A DNA stretch of 64,000 nucleotides from Streptomyces sp. SID13726 (GTDB lineage: Bacteria; Actinomycetota; Actinomycetes; Streptomycetales; Streptomycetaceae), in contig NZ_JAAGLY010000036.1 in the NCBI RefSeq assembly GCF_010548375.1, positions 1-64,000 on the forward strand, in the 5' to 3' direction. The notes under the pieces are model-generated. The model did no database searches. It was given only the letters and a program-made list of their open reading frames with translations, and had not been told where the DNA came from. Each line of letters starts with the position of its first letter. The first letter of the stretch is position 1. The position numbers and the translations under genes were made by a program. Shown here in pieces: positions 41,645 to 53,431 of this stretch.

Positions 41645-42963
41645 CTATAGCCTCCGGAAGGCGTGTTCCAAGGTTCGCCCGAGCCCGGTGAGTCGAAGTC
41701 GTACGACTGACCGGACGTCTGATCAGTGGCGGGACCGCTGTTGTACGTGTCGTTCGGGTTGTACGCGCCATAAGGGGTGTTCGACTCACCTGTGTCGCGC
41801 ACATCACTCGTGAGATAGCTGGCCGTGCCCGAATTACCGCCATAGGTGGGGATGTTGTATCCCGTGTCCTGGAGCGGGTCGTAGGCGGAGGGCGGTGCCT
41901 CGCCGACCGGCGGCGGCAACGGGATGGGCCAGCTGCCGGAGGTGCTGCCGCCGTTGTCCACGCGCGGGATGGCCTCCGTGGCCTGCGTGTCCATCGGCAT
42001 GTCCATGCGGGCGGTCTGGCCGGTGTCGAAGGGCTGTTGCGCGTTCGGTGTCACGGCGCGGTACGCGGCGGCGAACCCGCTGCCCGCGGTCTCGGGTCCC
42101 GCTTGGTAGGCGGGTATGGAGCCGGTCTGTCCCAGGCCCTCGTAGCCGGGCAGGGCGGACTCGGAGCGCCGGCCCGAGGACTCGGCGGGGCGGCGGCTCT
42201 CGCGGCCCGGAGCGGCGGACTCGGCGGCCCTCCTGGCGCGGCTGGCCTCCAGTTCCTCGCGGCCCGGCCGCTCCTCGGCGCCGAGGAGCATGGCGATCCG
42301 GTCGGTGACCCTGCGCTTGAACGGCCGCGGTGCCGCGCGCAGGGCGAGGGCCACGATGACGCCGAGCACGCAGAGCGCGTACATGTACGTGAAGATCGGG
42401 GCCTTCACCGCGCGACCCGCGTAGAGCCCGTGGACCAGTCCGGCGCACCAGGCCGGGTAGGCCAGCATGTGCATCGCCCGCCAGCGGGCCGCCACCGGGG
42501 CCGGGGAGGCGAAGCGGTTGCGCAGCGCGCCGGTGATGCCGACGAAGATCATGAGCTGGCCGGCCAGGGTGCCGAGGCCGATGAGGCCGCCGCTGCTGCT
42601 GAAGCCGAGCCCGAACGGGATGAACGCGGCGATCCACGTCGTGTGCTCAAGGGTGAGTTTGATCCCGATGTGCAGCAGAAGGAACGCGATCGAGCCCACG
42701 GCGGTGATCCGGTGCACGCCCTGGGCGACGATGCGCTGGCGGGTGTTGAGGATCAACCGGTCCTGTGCGACGAGCCCCCAGATCACGGAGCAGGTGAGCA
42801 GGACAAGCGTCACCACGCCCGCCCCGAAGTTGAGGAAGTCCTGGAGCCAGACGCCTCCGTACACCACGACCAGAGGGATGGCCAGCAGAAAGACGGCAGT
42901 CGCCACCCCATAGGCCGACCGGCCCGTCCTGGGGAGCGTGCTGTTACTACTACGAGGGTTCAT
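41641..42963 (-). CDS. Cytochrome-b/ferric-reductase-like membrane protein
   Basis: 440 residues. The first 230 contain five or six membrane spans with paired His candidates (QGVHRITAVGSIAFLLLHIG, AMHMLAYPAWCAGLVHGLYAG), the pattern of a ferric-reductase/cytochrome b561-like haem protein. The rest is a long disordered Pro/Ser/Gly-rich tail. The ATG with GGAG upstream is preferred over a start 20 codons earlier. It is the first gene of a two-gene unit with the NuoF-like flavoprotein. Its physiological acceptor is unknown. Confidence 0.83.
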   Translation of the reverse strand: MNPRSSNSTLPRTGRSAYGVATAVFLLAIPLVVVYGGVWLQDFLNFGAGVVTLVLLTCSVIWGLVAQDRLILNTRQRIVAQGVHRITAVGSIAFLLLHIGIKLTLEHTTWIAAFIPFGLGFSSSGGLIGLGTLAGQLMIFVGITGALRNRFASPAPVAARWRAMHMLAYPAWCAGLVHGLYAGRAVKAPIFTYMYALCVLGVIVALALRAAPRPFKRRVTDRIAMLLGAEERPGREELEASRARRAAESAAPGRESRRPAESSGRRSESALPGYEGLGQTGSIPAYQAGPETAGSGFAAAYRAVTPNAQQPFDTGQTARMDMPMDTQATEAIPRVDNGGSTSGSWPIPLPPPVGEAPPSAYDPLQDTGYNIPTYGGNSGTASYLTSDVRDTGESNTPYGAYNPNDTYNSGPATDQTSGQSYDFDSPGSGEPWNTPSGGYR

Positions 42964-43234
42964 GGGGGCAACTCCGAGCGGTTCGGGAAGGCGGTCCCGC
43001 TGCCGCACTCTAAGTGGCGCCATACCGATGGGTACGGCGTTTGAGTTATTGCGTTGTTATCAAACGACTATGGGGCTGTTGTGATGCCCCTTAGTGGCTG
43101 TTACGCGAAGTAATCCTTGACCTTGGTTCAGTTCCTGTCGGATCGGACGATTGCGCTCGACTGCGGCGGCGAGTGCGGCACCCGGTGCCAAAGAGGCATA
43201 CGTAAGCTCGTCGCGGCTTGCTCAACGGCTGCGG

Positions 43235-43240
43235 TACTCT
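43235..43240 (+). promoter_or_regulatory. -10 element of the leuS leader
   Basis: TACTCT is followed by six bases and the ATG of the leader peptide, so the leader peptide itself looks leaderless. The -35 is not clear. Confidence 0.5.
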
Positions 43241-43246
43241 GACGCC

Positions 43247-43285
43247 ATGCGTGCCGTACGCCTTCTGCTTAGCGAGCCGCGCTGA
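43247..43285 (+). CDS. Leader peptide of leuS (12 residues)
   Basis: The short frame reads M-R-A-V-R-L-L-L-S-E-P-R, with three consecutive leucine codons (CTT CTG CTT), and stops 45 bases before a rho-independent terminator. That layout is the classical ribosome-mediated attenuator: stalling at leucine codons when charged tRNA-Leu is scarce would let transcription reach leuS. Leucine attenuators of this type are known in actinobacteria. Confidence 0.7.
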   Translation: MRAVRLLLSEPR

Positions 43286-43291
43286 TCAGTC

Positions 43292-43355
43292 CCGACCACC
43301 GGTGAAGACGTGGTCGGAATCGGCGCGGCGTCCCCTCCTGTGCGAGGGGATTTTT
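43292..43355 (+). promoter_or_regulatory. leuS attenuator (hairpins plus intrinsic terminator)
   Basis: An 8-bp hairpin (43292-43299 with 43310-43317) follows the leader peptide. Next comes a 7-bp terminator stem (43331-43337 with 43344-43350) and TTTTT at 43351-43355. A segment overlapping the end of the leader peptide (43276-43282) can instead pair with 43323-43329. No T-box consensus is present. Confidence 0.68.
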
Positions 43356-43409
43356 CGTTTCCGGACGACACAGCCGCTGGCAGAGACGATCGATGGAGCT
43401 TTGAGGACC

Positions 43410-46286
<2,877 letters not shown>

Positions 46287-46330
46287 CGCCTGAACGCCGT
46301 TGCGGTGTCACGCCCCCTAAGGGTCTCGTG

Positions 46331-46371
46331 CGGGCAGGTTCGGGGTTCCTCCGGAACTCCGGGCCTGCCCG
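46331..46371 (+). terminator. Terminator after leuS
   Basis: A two-tier stem: outer 8 bp (46331-46338 with 46364-46371), inner 9 bp with one G:U (46341-46349 with 46353-46361), followed by GCGTTTATCTT. Confidence 0.78.
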
Positions 46372-46429
46372 TCGCGTTTATCTTGGAGGAGCGGCACGGC
46401 AACCGCCGGCCGGGTGGAGGAGGAGTTTC

Positions 46430-47164
46430 GTGGAAGCAGTGATCGCGATCGTGGCCCTGCTTTTCGTGCTCTTCGTGGCGCTCGGCGTGTACGCGACGGT
46501 GAAGGTGGTCGGTGCCGCCAAGCGCGGTGTGGACCGCACCATCACCCAGGCCAGGCGCACGGTCGAGGACCACACCCTGCGGGCCAAGTCCTTCACCCAG
46601 CTCGGTCCCGCCGGCGAGCTGGCCCAGCTGCGGCTGAAGCTGCGCACCTCCATGCGGGCCACCCAGGACGCGCTGCACGCGGGCGCGGCCGAGGACGAGT
46701 CCCTCAAGGAGTCCCTCGGCCTCTTCCAGCGGCTCAGCTCCCACGGCCACGAACTGGACGGCGAACTCAAGCGCCTGGAGTCCGAGCCCGACCGCGCCAG
46801 GCTCGCCGAGCGGCTGCCCGGCCTGCGGGAGCGCACCGAGCGCGTCACACAGTCCGCGGACTCCCTGCGCTGGGCGGCCCGTGACCGCGCCCGCAGGTTC
46901 GCCGACGACGACCTCGACACCCTCAGCGCGCAGATCGACGTCGAGTCCGGCGCCCTCCGGCACTGGACGAAGACCGAGCCCGCCGAGGCGCCGCCCCCGT
47001 GGCCCGAGGCCCCCGCCGCCGGGAACAGCACCGATCGGCAGACCTGGCCCGAGACACCCCGCTCCCGCACCGCCGAGGAGCCGACGCGGCCCGCCATCGA
47101 CCCGACCGGGCCGCGCCCCGCCTATCCCTGGCAGAAGAAGCCCCGTCCCGAGAGCACGACTTGA
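46430..47164 (+). CDS. Membrane-anchored coiled-coil protein, unknown function
   Basis: 244 residues. The GTG follows AGGAGGAG. One N-terminal span (VIAIVALLFVLFVALGVYATV) is followed by a long helical, probably coiled-coil, cytoplasmic region (LAQLRLKLRTSMRATQDAL, LKESLGLFQRLSSHGHELDGEL) and a Pro-rich C-terminus. No enzymatic motif. It stands alone between leuS and degV. Confidence 0.75.
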   Translation: MEAVIAIVALLFVLFVALGVYATVKVVGAAKRGVDRTITQARRTVEDHTLRAKSFTQLGPAGELAQLRLKLRTSMRATQDALHAGAAEDESLKESLGLFQRLSSHGHELDGELKRLESEPDRARLAERLPGLRERTERVTQSADSLRWAARDRARRFADDDLDTLSAQIDVESGALRHWTKTEPAEAPPPWPEAPAAGNSTDRQTWPETPRSRTAEEPTRPAIDPTGPRPAYPWQKKPRPESTT

Positions 47165-47236
47165 TCCGGACTCGGCAGCCCCGGGTGACAGGGGCCGGGC
47201 TGCCGCCTCGACGCTACGGCAGGTAACCTCCAGCTC

Positions 47237-48082
47237 ATGTCCCGCCATGTCGCGATCGTCACGGATTCAACGGCCTACCTGCCGCAGGGGACGATGGAGC
47301 GGCACGGCATCACAGCGGTACCCCTGACCGTGGTCCTCGGAGACCGCGCGCTGGAAGAGGGCACCGAGATCTCGACCCGGTCGCTGGCCCAGGCGCTCCA
47401 GAAGCGGCGCCCCGTGACGACCTCGCGACCCAGCCCCCAGCTCTTCGCCGAGCACTACCGCAAGGTCGCCGAGTCCGGCGCCACCGGCATCGTCTCGCTG
47501 CACCTGTCCGCGGAACTCTCCGGCACCTACGACGCGGCGGTCATGGCGGCGCGCGAGGCGCCGGTCCCGGTGCGCGTCGTCGACACCGGGATGATCGCGA
47601 TGGCCCTCGGCTTCTGCGCGCTCGCCGCCGCCGAGGCCGCAGAGACGGGCGGCACGGTGGACGAGGCGGTCACGGCCGCCGAGAAACGGGCCGCGGGCAC
47701 CTCCGCCTACTTCTACGTCGACACCCTCGACTACCTCCGCCGCGGCGGCCGGATCGGGGCCGCCCAGGCGCTCCTCGGCTCCGCGCTCGCCGTCAAACCG
47801 CTGCTGAAGCTCGACGGCGGGCGGATCGAGCCCCTGGAGAAGGTACGGACGGCGTCCAAGGCCATCGCTCGCCTGGAGGAGATCGCCGCCGACCGGGCCG
47901 GCAGCGCACCCGTCGACATCGCGGTGCACCATCTGTCCGCCCCCGACCGGGCGTCGGCCCTCGCGGACCGGCTGCGGGCGCGGGTGACGGGGCTTGCCGA
48001 TCTGCATGTGAGCGAGGTCGGGGCGGTTATCGGGGCGCATACCGGGCCTGGGTTGTTGGGGGTTGTGGTCTCGCCTCGGTGA
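47237..48082 (+). CDS. DegV family fatty-acid-binding protein
   Basis: 281 residues. The start MSRHVAIVTDSTAYLP, the segment TSRPSPQLFAEHYRKVAESG, the loop SLHLSAELSGTYDAAVMAA, and YVDTLDYLRRGGRIGAA are standard DegV/FakB-type features. The family binds fatty acids, in some bacteria presenting them to a kinase; no kinase gene is nearby. TAACCT ends seven bases before the ATG, so the mRNA may be leaderless. Confidence 0.92.
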   Translation: MSRHVAIVTDSTAYLPQGTMERHGITAVPLTVVLGDRALEEGTEISTRSLAQALQKRRPVTTSRPSPQLFAEHYRKVAESGATGIVSLHLSAELSGTYDAAVMAAREAPVPVRVVDTGMIAMALGFCALAAAEAAETGGTVDEAVTAAEKRAAGTSAYFYVDTLDYLRRGGRIGAAQALLGSALAVKPLLKLDGGRIEPLEKVRTASKAIARLEEIAADRAGSAPVDIAVHHLSAPDRASALADRLRARVTGLADLHVSEVGAVIGAHTGPGLLGVVVSPR

Positions 48083-48105
48083 CGAGCGCGGTGGGTCTGT
48101 CGGGG

Positions 48106-48132
48106 CTTTCGGGTCTTTCGGTTCTTTCGGAG
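48106..48132. repeat. Three tandem 9-bp units
   Basis: CTTTCGGGT, CTTTCGGTT and CTTTCGGAG follow one another in the 140-bp gap after the DegV gene. The run is pyrimidine-rich and could be slippage-derived. Confidence 0.6.
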
Positions 48133-48222
48133 GTGGGCTCGTCACCCGTGTGGGTGGCGGAGTTATCCACAACCGGTGGGTAATCCCCGGGAATTGACCA
48201 AGATCATCGCGAGAGTGCGGAT

Positions 48223-49356
48223 GTGGCCGATGCTCGGCGCATGGCACTTCGAACACGTTCAGGTACAGCGACCAGTGGGCCGGGGCGCGGTCCGTATTCC
48301 GACGGGCGCGCACGGCATCGCTCTCCCCGTGCGCGTACACGCGGCCGGGTTCGGCATCCGCAGCGGAACGGGCGTGCGGCTTCGGCGGACGAGCTCCGTC
48401 GGCGGGCGGAGGTGCTCTTCGCCGAACGGGTGGGGGAGCGAAGGGATTCGGGGAAGGGGCCACCGTTCGGTGAGGGCGGACGGCGAGTGGACGACGGGGT
48501 GGTGGGTGCGGGGCTTGGGGCTGCCGGTGAAGAAGACGATCGGCCGGACTTCGGTTCCGTGGATGGGACTCGGTCGGACTTCGGATCCCTGGACGGCCCT
48601 CGACCGGGGCGGTTCGGGGCTGCTCTGCGGGAGCGGATGCCGGTGTGGTTGCAGACGCGGTGCGGGCTGGAACGGCGGAACGTGCTCGCGCTGTCGGTGC
48701 TGCTGGTCGTGGCCGGGGTCTTCGCGGCTCAGCACTTCTGGACCGGGCGGACACAGTCCGTGCAGGCGCCCGAAGTGGTGCGTGCGGCCGCTCCGTTCGG
48801 GGAGAGCGGGCGGGGTGGAGAGGCGGAGTCGGCCGTGCCGGGCGGGACTTCGGCTGGGGCCGCTGGGGCGGCTGGGGCCTCGGCCGGGCCGCCGGTCGGG
48901 GCCGAGATCGTCGTGGACGTCAGCGGCAAGGTCCGTGAGCCGGGGATTCATCGGCTGCCGGCCGGTTCGCGGGTGGCCGACGCGTTGCGGGCGGCCGGCG
49001 GGGTGCGGCCGGGGACGAACACCGATGCGTTGAATCGGGCGCGGTTTCTCGTGGATGGGGAGCAGGTGATCGTGGGTGGGGCGGTTGCGCCTGCGGTGGG
49101 GGGTCCTGTTGCCGGGGGTTCGGCGGGCTCGGGTGCGGGTGGGATGGCGGGGGCCGGACCGGCCGCTCCCGTCTCGCTCAACACGGCCACCGTGGATCAG
49201 CTCGACACCTTGCCCGGCGTCGGGCCCGTCCTGGCCCAGCACATCGTCGACTACCGCACGCAGCACGGTGGTTTTCGCTCGGTGGATGAACTGCGGGAGG
49301 TCAACGGAATCGGTGATCGTCGCTTTGCCGACCTGCGGAATCTCGTACGGCCATGA
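48223..49356 (+). CDS. comEA: ComEA-like DNA-binding protein
   Basis: 377 residues. A disordered N-terminus and one membrane span near 165-180 (VLALSVLLVVAGVFAAQHF) are followed by an SLBB domain (EIVVDVSGKVREPGIHRLPA) and a C-terminal helix-hairpin-helix DNA-binding domain (SLNTATVDQLDTLPGVGPV, FRSVDELREVNGIGDRRF). The start could instead be an ATG six codons in. The stop overlaps the comEC start as ATGA. Confidence 0.9.
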   Translation: MADARRMALRTRSGTATSGPGRGPYSDGRARHRSPRARTRGRVRHPQRNGRAASADELRRRAEVLFAERVGERRDSGKGPPFGEGGRRVDDGVVGAGLGAAGEEDDRPDFGSVDGTRSDFGSLDGPRPGRFGAALRERMPVWLQTRCGLERRNVLALSVLLVVAGVFAAQHFWTGRTQSVQAPEVVRAAAPFGESGRGGEAESAVPGGTSAGAAGAAGASAGPPVGAEIVVDVSGKVREPGIHRLPAGSRVADALRAAGGVRPGTNTDALNRARFLVDGEQVIVGGAVAPAVGGPVAGGSAGSGAGGMAGAGPAAPVSLNTATVDQLDTLPGVGPVLAQHIVDYRTQHGGFRSVDELREVNGIGDRRFADLRNLVRP

Positions 49357-52118
49357 GGTACGGGGCGGGGGCGCCGGGCGGGCGTGAGGGCGAGGCGCGG
49401 AGTGCGGCTGAGGCGGGCGGGAGCAGGGGGCGGCGAGGGGGTGTCCGAGAGCGTGGGGAGCGTGGGCGGCGGTCTGATGTGCACGCCGCCTCGGGGAAGC
49501 GGCTCGGGGATGCGCACCCTCGGCAGGAGGGGCCGACGGATCTGCGGCTCGTGCCGCCGGCGCTCGCGGCCTGGGGGACGGCCGCGTTGGCCCTCGATGC
49601 TTCGTCGGCGTGGGTCACGGGGCTCGTCGTCGGGTGTGCCGTCGTGGCCTGCGTGTTGTTGTCGGGGAGGGGGCGCGGAGCGCGGGGTGGTCGGTCAGGT
49701 CGGGTGCCGGTGGCGGCGGTACTGCTCTGTGTGGCGGCGGCCGCCGCGTCCGCCGGGCTGCATGGAGCCGATCTGCGGCGCGGGCCGGTGCCCGAACTGG
49801 CCCGGCAGTACGCCACCGTGACCGCCGAGATCGAGGTGACCGCCGACCCGCGGCTCACCCGGCCCCGGATCACCGGTGATCACGCCGCTCCTACCAGCGT
49901 CCTGATCGGCGCCGATGTCCGGCGGGTGGAGACGGCGGACGGGAAGGTGGTGGCGACACGGGCGCCGGTGCTCGTGATGGTCGACGCCGGGGCCGGGGCC
50001 GGGGCGGGAGGCGGTGCGGGTGCGGATGGGAGTGCGGCGGGCCTCGGTTCGTCGGGTGCCGAAGGTGGACCGGCTCGGTCGCCGTGGCTCGGGCTGTTGC
50101 CGTCCACGCGGGTGCGGGTCACCGCGCGGGTCTCGCCGACGCTGATGGGCGGTGATCGTGTCGCGGCGGTGCTGCGAGTGCGTGATCGGGCGGGGCCCGA
50201 GGTGGTGGGAGAGGCGTCGGGGGTACAGAGGTTCGCGGGGCGGTTGCGGGCGGGGCTGCGGGAGGCCACCGACGGGTTGCCCGCGGATGCGCGGGCGTTG
50301 CTGCCGGGGCTGGTCGTCGGGGACACCGCGCGGATCACGCCGGAGCTGGACGAGGCGTTCAAGGAGACCGACCTCGCGCACACGCTCGCGGTCTCGGGCA
50401 GCAACCTCACGATCCTGCTCGCCCTGCTCATCGGACCGCCCGGACTGGCCCAACTCGTCGAGCGGCGTGGGCTGGCGCCCCGGCTCGGGGTGTCCCTGCG
50501 GACGACCGCGCTGCTCGGCGGAGGGCTCACGCTGGGATTCGTCGTGGTGTGCAGGCCGGACCCGAGTGTGCTGCGGGCGGCGGCCTGTGGAGCGGTCGCG
50601 CTGCTCGCCCTCGCGACCGGACGCCGCAGGTCGCTGATCCCGGCGCTGGCGACGGCCGTACTGCTGCTGGTGCTCTACGACCCCTGGCTGGCCCGCAGTT
50701 ACGGCTTCCTGCTCTCCGTCCTGGCCACCGGTGCCCTGCTCACCCTGGCCCCGCGTTGGAGCGTCGCGCTGCGCCGGCGTCGGGTGCCGCCGAGGCTGGC
50801 GGAGGCGTTGGCCGCCGCGGCCGCCGCGCAGGCTCTGTGCGCGCCGGTGGTCGCCGTGCTGTCGGCGCGGGTGAGTCTGGTGGCGGTGCCGTGCAATCTG
50901 CTCGTGGAGTTCGCGGTCGCGCCGGCCACGGTGCTGGGCTTCGGGGCGCTGGCGGCGGCGCCGTTGGCGATGCCGGTGGCCAAGATGCTGGCCTGGTGCG
51001 CGAGTTGGCCGGCCGGGTGGATCGCGGACGTCGCCCGTACCGGAGCGGCGCTGCCCGGTGGGGGAGTGGACTGGCCGGGCAGCTGGACCGGGGCGCTGCT
51101 GCTCGCCCTGGTCACGGGGGCCGTGCTGCTCGTCGGGCGGCGGTTGCTGAGGCATCCCTGGTGGTGTGCCGTCTGCGCGGCGGTGTTCGTGCTGGCGGTG
51201 GTGCAGCCGCCGCCGTTGACCCGGGTGGTCACGGGCTGGCCGCCGCCGGGCTGGCGACTGGCGATGTGCGATGTGGGGCAGGGCGATGCGACGGTGCTCG
51301 CGGCCGGTGCGGGTACGGGCGTGGTCGTGGACGCCGGGCCCGATCCGAACCTGGTCGACGACTGCCTGCGCACGCTCGGCATCACCAAGGTGCCGCTCGT
51401 GGTGCTCACCCACTTCCACGCCGACCATGTGGCGGGCCTGCCCGGGGTGTTGCGGGGGCGTTCGGTGGGGGCGATCGAGACGACGGGGTTCGAGGAGCCG
51501 GTGGACCAGGCCGAGTTCGTGCGCCGGGAGGCGGCGGCCCGGCGGATTCCGGTGACGCGGGCCGTGGCCGGGGAGGAGCGGCGTACGGGGGCGCTGTCCT
51601 GGGAGGTGCTGTGGCCCCCGGCCGGCCCTGCGGCCGTGGCGGCGGACGGGCCCAACGACGCCAGCGTCACGATGCTCGTCCGGTCGGCCGGGCTGCGCTT
51701 CCTCCTGCTCGGGGACCTCGAACCCCCGGCCCAGCAGGAGCTGTTGAGATCGCCGGCGGGGGCGCGGCTGGCCGGGGTGGATGTGCTGAAGGTGGCTCAC
51801 CATGGTTCGGCGTACCAGGACCCGGAACTGATACGCCAGGTCGCGCCTCGGGTCGCGCTCATCTCGGTCGGGGCCGACAACTCGTACGGGCATCCCGCTC
51901 CCACTACGGTCGCCGCGCTGCGGGCCGGCGGCGCGGTGGTGCTGCGGACGGATCGGGACGGGGCGCTGGCGGTGGTCGGCTCCGGCGAGGGCGTCGGTGG
52001 CGTTGAGGGAGGACGCGTGGGCGGGGACGCCGGTGACGGCGTGGGAGGTCGGGTGAGCGGGGGTACCGGCGAGCGAGGTCGCGTGGGCGGCGGGGAGCTG
52101 TGGGTGGCGCGAGACTGA
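49353..52118 (+). CDS. comEC: ComEC/Rec2 family DNA-uptake channel protein
   Basis: 921 residues. The N-terminal part holds soluble/OB-type sequence and hydrophobic spans. The competence core follows (FKETDLAHTLAVSGSNLTIL, then many spans), and a C-terminal metallo-beta-lactamase-like domain has LTHFHADHVAGLPG, LLLGDLEPPAQ and KVAHHGSAY. The last 60 residues are Gly/Val-rich low complexity. ComEC translocates single-stranded DNA in transformable bacteria; streptomycetes are not known to be naturally competent, so the role is open. Confidence 0.92.
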   Translation: MRYGAGAPGGREGEARSAAEAGGSRGRRGGVRERGERGRRSDVHAASGKRLGDAHPRQEGPTDLRLVPPALAAWGTAALALDASSAWVTGLVVGCAVVACVLLSGRGRGARGGRSGRVPVAAVLLCVAAAAASAGLHGADLRRGPVPELARQYATVTAEIEVTADPRLTRPRITGDHAAPTSVLIGADVRRVETADGKVVATRAPVLVMVDAGAGAGAGGGAGADGSAAGLGSSGAEGGPARSPWLGLLPSTRVRVTARVSPTLMGGDRVAAVLRVRDRAGPEVVGEASGVQRFAGRLRAGLREATDGLPADARALLPGLVVGDTARITPELDEAFKETDLAHTLAVSGSNLTILLALLIGPPGLAQLVERRGLAPRLGVSLRTTALLGGGLTLGFVVVCRPDPSVLRAAACGAVALLALATGRRRSLIPALATAVLLLVLYDPWLARSYGFLLSVLATGALLTLAPRWSVALRRRRVPPRLAEALAAAAAAQALCAPVVAVLSARVSLVAVPCNLLVEFAVAPATVLGFGALAAAPLAMPVAKMLAWCASWPAGWIADVARTGAALPGGGVDWPGSWTGALLLALVTGAVLLVGRRLLRHPWWCAVCAAVFVLAVVQPPPLTRVVTGWPPPGWRLAMCDVGQGDATVLAAGAGTGVVVDAGPDPNLVDDCLRTLGITKVPLVVLTHFHADHVAGLPGVLRGRSVGAIETTGFEEPVDQAEFVRREAAARRIPVTRAVAGEERRTGALSWEVLWPPAGPAAVAADGPNDASVTMLVRSAGLRFLLLGDLEPPAQQELLRSPAGARLAGVDVLKVAHHGSAYQDPELIRQVAPRVALISVGADNSYGHPAPTTVAALRAGGAVVLRTDRDGALAVVGSGEGVGGVEGGRVGGDAGDGVGGRVSGGTGERGRVGGGELWVARD

Positions 52119-52122
52119 AGGT

Positions 52123-52977
52123 ATGAATCCCACACAGGTTGACGCGTATCTGAGCCGGCTGGGGGTCCAGCATCCGGCGTGGCCGACCGTGGAGGTCCTG
52201 CGCGAGCTGCATCTGCGCCATCTGCGGACCGTGCCCTTCGAGAACCTGTCGGTGCACCTCGGCGAGGAGATCGTGCTGGAGGAGAAGCGGCTGGTGGACA
52301 AGGTGGTGGGGGCCGGGAGGGGAGGGTTCTGCTACGAACTGAACGGGGCGTTCGGGGCGTTGCTCGGGGCGCTCGGCTTCGACGTCACGTTGCTCGCGGG
52401 GCGGGTGTACGGGGACGAGGGGCGGCTCGGGATTCCGTACGACCATCTCGCGCTGCGGGTGCGGACGGTGGACGGGGGCGAGTGGCTGGCCGATGTCGGG
52501 TTCGGGGCGCACAGCCACTATCCGCTGGAGTTCGGGGCGCGGGGTGAGCAGGAGGACCCGGGCGGCAGTTTCCGGATCGTGGCGGCGGGGCCCGACGCGG
52601 CGGGGGTGCGGAGCGGGGGCGTTGCGGAGCGGAAGGGCGGGGGTGGTGGCGAGGATCTGGATGTCCTCATGGGTGGCAAGAGCCAGTACCGGCTGGAGGT
52701 GCGGCCCCGGGTGCTCGGTGACTTCGTGGCCGGGGCGTGGTGGCACAGCACCTCGCCGGCCTCGCACTTCACGCAGTCACTGGTGTGCTCCAAGGTGACG
52801 GAGGACGGAGGGAGGATCACGCTCAGTGGTCGGACGTTCAAGGTGACGACAGCCGACGGGGAGCGGGAGGAACGGGAGTTGGGGACGGACGAGGAGGTGC
52901 TGTCGGTGTACCGGGAGAGGTTCGGGATCGAGTTGGGGCGGGTGCCGGTCGTGCGGGATGCCGGGCAGGACGGCTGA
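52123..52977 (+). CDS. nat: Arylamine N-acetyltransferase
   Basis: 284 residues. The catalytic triad is visible: Cys70 in RGGFCYELNGAF, His108 in YDHLALRV, and Asp124 in WLADVGFG. The enzyme transfers acetyl groups from acetyl-CoA to arylamines, hydrazines or related substrates. It starts four bases after comEC ends and may share its transcript. A Gly-rich loop near residue 165-185 is longer than usual. Confidence 0.94.
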   Translation: MNPTQVDAYLSRLGVQHPAWPTVEVLRELHLRHLRTVPFENLSVHLGEEIVLEEKRLVDKVVGAGRGGFCYELNGAFGALLGALGFDVTLLAGRVYGDEGRLGIPYDHLALRVRTVDGGEWLADVGFGAHSHYPLEFGARGEQEDPGGSFRIVAAGPDAAGVRSGGVAERKGGGGGEDLDVLMGGKSQYRLEVRPRVLGDFVAGAWWHSTSPASHFTQSLVCSKVTEDGGRITLSGRTFKVTTADGEREERELGTDEEVLSVYRERFGIELGRVPVVRDAGQDG

Positions 52978-53058
52978 CGCGGGCCGTATCCGGGGGAGTG
53001 GTGTGGGGTGTGAGCGGTGGTGGTCGGGTTCTTCGGGGGCGACCTGGAAAATGGGTCC

Positions 53059-53304
53059 GTGAGCGATGTGCGACATGTGCTGGTGCTGCCTGATCGGGAT
53101 GGCGCGGAGGAGGTCGTCGAGGCGCTGCGGGAGCGGTTCGGGGTGAAGGAGGAGCCGCAAGTCGTCCGGGACGCGTTGGCGGGGGAGGACGACGCGGAGG
53201 ACGCGCAGTGGCTGGTCGTGCTGCGGGACGAGGCGGGGCGGCTGGACCCTGGGGAGCTGGACGCGTTCGTGGGGGAGTGGGAGGGGTGGCGGGAGGAGCC
53301 GTAG
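53059..53304 (+). CDS. Small uncharacterised protein (81 residues)
   Basis: From the chosen GTG the protein reads VSDVRHVLVLPDRDGAEEVVEAL, then EEPQVVRDALAGEDDAEDAQWLVVL, ending in acidic/Trp-rich sequence. An upstream GTG 14 codons earlier is possible. It looks like a small alpha/beta ferredoxin-type fold, but no family is recognised. It lies between nat and holA on the same strand. Confidence 0.6.
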   Translation: MSDVRHVLVLPDRDGAEEVVEALRERFGVKEEPQVVRDALAGEDDAEDAQWLVVLRDEAGRLDPGELDAFVGEWEGWREEP

Positions 53305-53431
53305 CCTCCGGCGGTTCGGCCGGGGTAGGCGGGCGGTGTGTGGGTGGGGCGGCGGGCTTCGAGGGGTGCCGGGGCGTGTGGCGGTTGCGACGGCTGCGGT
53401 GTTGTCAGTGCCGCGTGGGATGCTGTCGGGG

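Noticed and set aside
43286..43409. T-box riboswitch for leuS
   Set aside because: No T-box consensus or specifier-loop stem is seen; the leader peptide with Leu codons explains the region better.
49695..52301. 868-codon antisense frame over comEC
   Set aside because: Arg/Pro/Gln-rich shadow with no recognisable domain, overlapped by the clear ComEC sequence.
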